In this document: one piece after another, positions 12,629 to 12,788 of the stretch
Layout: each line of letters opens with the position of its first letter
Numbering within the stretch: the first letter of the stretch is position 1
From: Cephalothrix simula
Lineage: Eukaryota > Nemertea > Palaeonemertea > Archinemertea > Cephalotrichidae
Direction: 5' to 3'
DNA length: 12,788 nt
Assembly: GCA_035591015.1 (NCBI GenBank)
Contig: JAXIUW010218063.1
Span: 1-12,788, forward strand
The notes under the pieces: generated by a model
Told to the model about the DNA's origin: nothing
Databases searched by the model: none
Seen by the model: the letters and a program-made list of their open reading frames with translations, nothing else
Program-made: the position numbers and the translations under genes

Positions 12629-12788
12629 ATGGTTGATATACAACGAAAAATTAGCGATGTCATGCGCACTCGTCTATTTCAAATGATACGCTACATGATG
12701 CACATAACGAATGCAGATTTTTCACCCAGAGCAATATCGAATTGTGATATAATACTCAGAGCAAGTTTATCCAATGATATTATCGACA
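12629..12788 (+). CDS. Start of an unknown gene, 3' end outside window
   Basis: The ATG lies in the optimal context ACCATGG, and the frame stays open for 53 codons to the window edge. The visible residues are rich in Met, Ile and Arg (for example DVMRTRLFQMIRYMMHI) and form no recognisable domain or signal peptide. Support comes from the start context, the TATA-like box 55 bases upstream and the same strand as all neighbours. The product cannot be named from this fragment. Confidence 0.6.
   Translation, partial: MVDIQRKISDVMRTRLFQMIRYMMHITNADFSPRAISNCDIILRASLSNDIID

Noticed and set aside
1-12788. Assignment to nimaviruses or other baculovirus-like viruses
   Set aside because: AT content, a large envelope protein and hr-like repeats would fit, but no protein here was recognised from those groups and a herpes-type capsid protease is not known to me from them. 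It remains the main alternative.

Overview
The window looks like part of a large double-stranded DNA virus of a eukaryote, or an intact copy of one in a host assembly. Six complete or near-complete protein genes and one gene cut by the right edge all lie on the + strand. They are closely packed and intronless, with TATA-like boxes, AATAAA signals (two of which overlap stop codons), acidic/basic low-complexity regions, poly-Gln tracts and nuclear localisation signals. Base composition is moderately AT-rich. I see no bacterial signals, tRNA, rRNA, transposase or CRISPR array, and no broken gene.

The strongest clue to identity is the 849-residue protein at 2045-4594. Its first ~300 residues follow the motif order of the herpesvirus capsid maturation protease (assemblin, peptidase family S21). 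The remainder reads like the scaffold part of a herpesvirus protease-scaffold precursor: a release-site-like Ala-Ser pair, a possible internal start before a YVMVP motif, a bipartite NLS and an amphipathic C-terminal tail. If correct, the virus builds a herpesvirus-type capsid. The other proteins are not ones I recognise from well-known herpesviruses, so a distant lineage (malacoherpesvirus-like, i.e. of aquatic invertebrates, or another herpes-like capsid lineage) is the best inference, not a proven assignment.

Layout: 98-1534, unknown nuclear-type protein that may begin before the window; 1535-1774, spacer with a CCA microsatellite, poly(A) signal and TATA box; 1775-2020, small single-span membrane protein; 2045-4594, protease-scaffold; 4595-4894, spacer with three tandem repeat units; 4895-9523, 1542-residue type I membrane glycoprotein; 9524-9643, spacer with inverted copies of the same repeats; 9644-11428, unknown 594-residue protein; 11440-12174, DUF4326-domain protein; 12175-12628, repeat- and dyad-rich spacer; 12629 to the edge, start of another gene.

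Working together (inference): the protease-scaffold would direct capsid assembly and maturation in the nucleus, the 81-residue and 1542-residue membrane proteins would be envelope components, and the charged NLS-bearing proteins would act in the nucleus or tegument. A dispersed intergenic repeat family (ACAGGAAGTTGG core plus GGACTTAGAAAATTTTC) occurs in three of the spacers and may be a shared regulatory or replication element.
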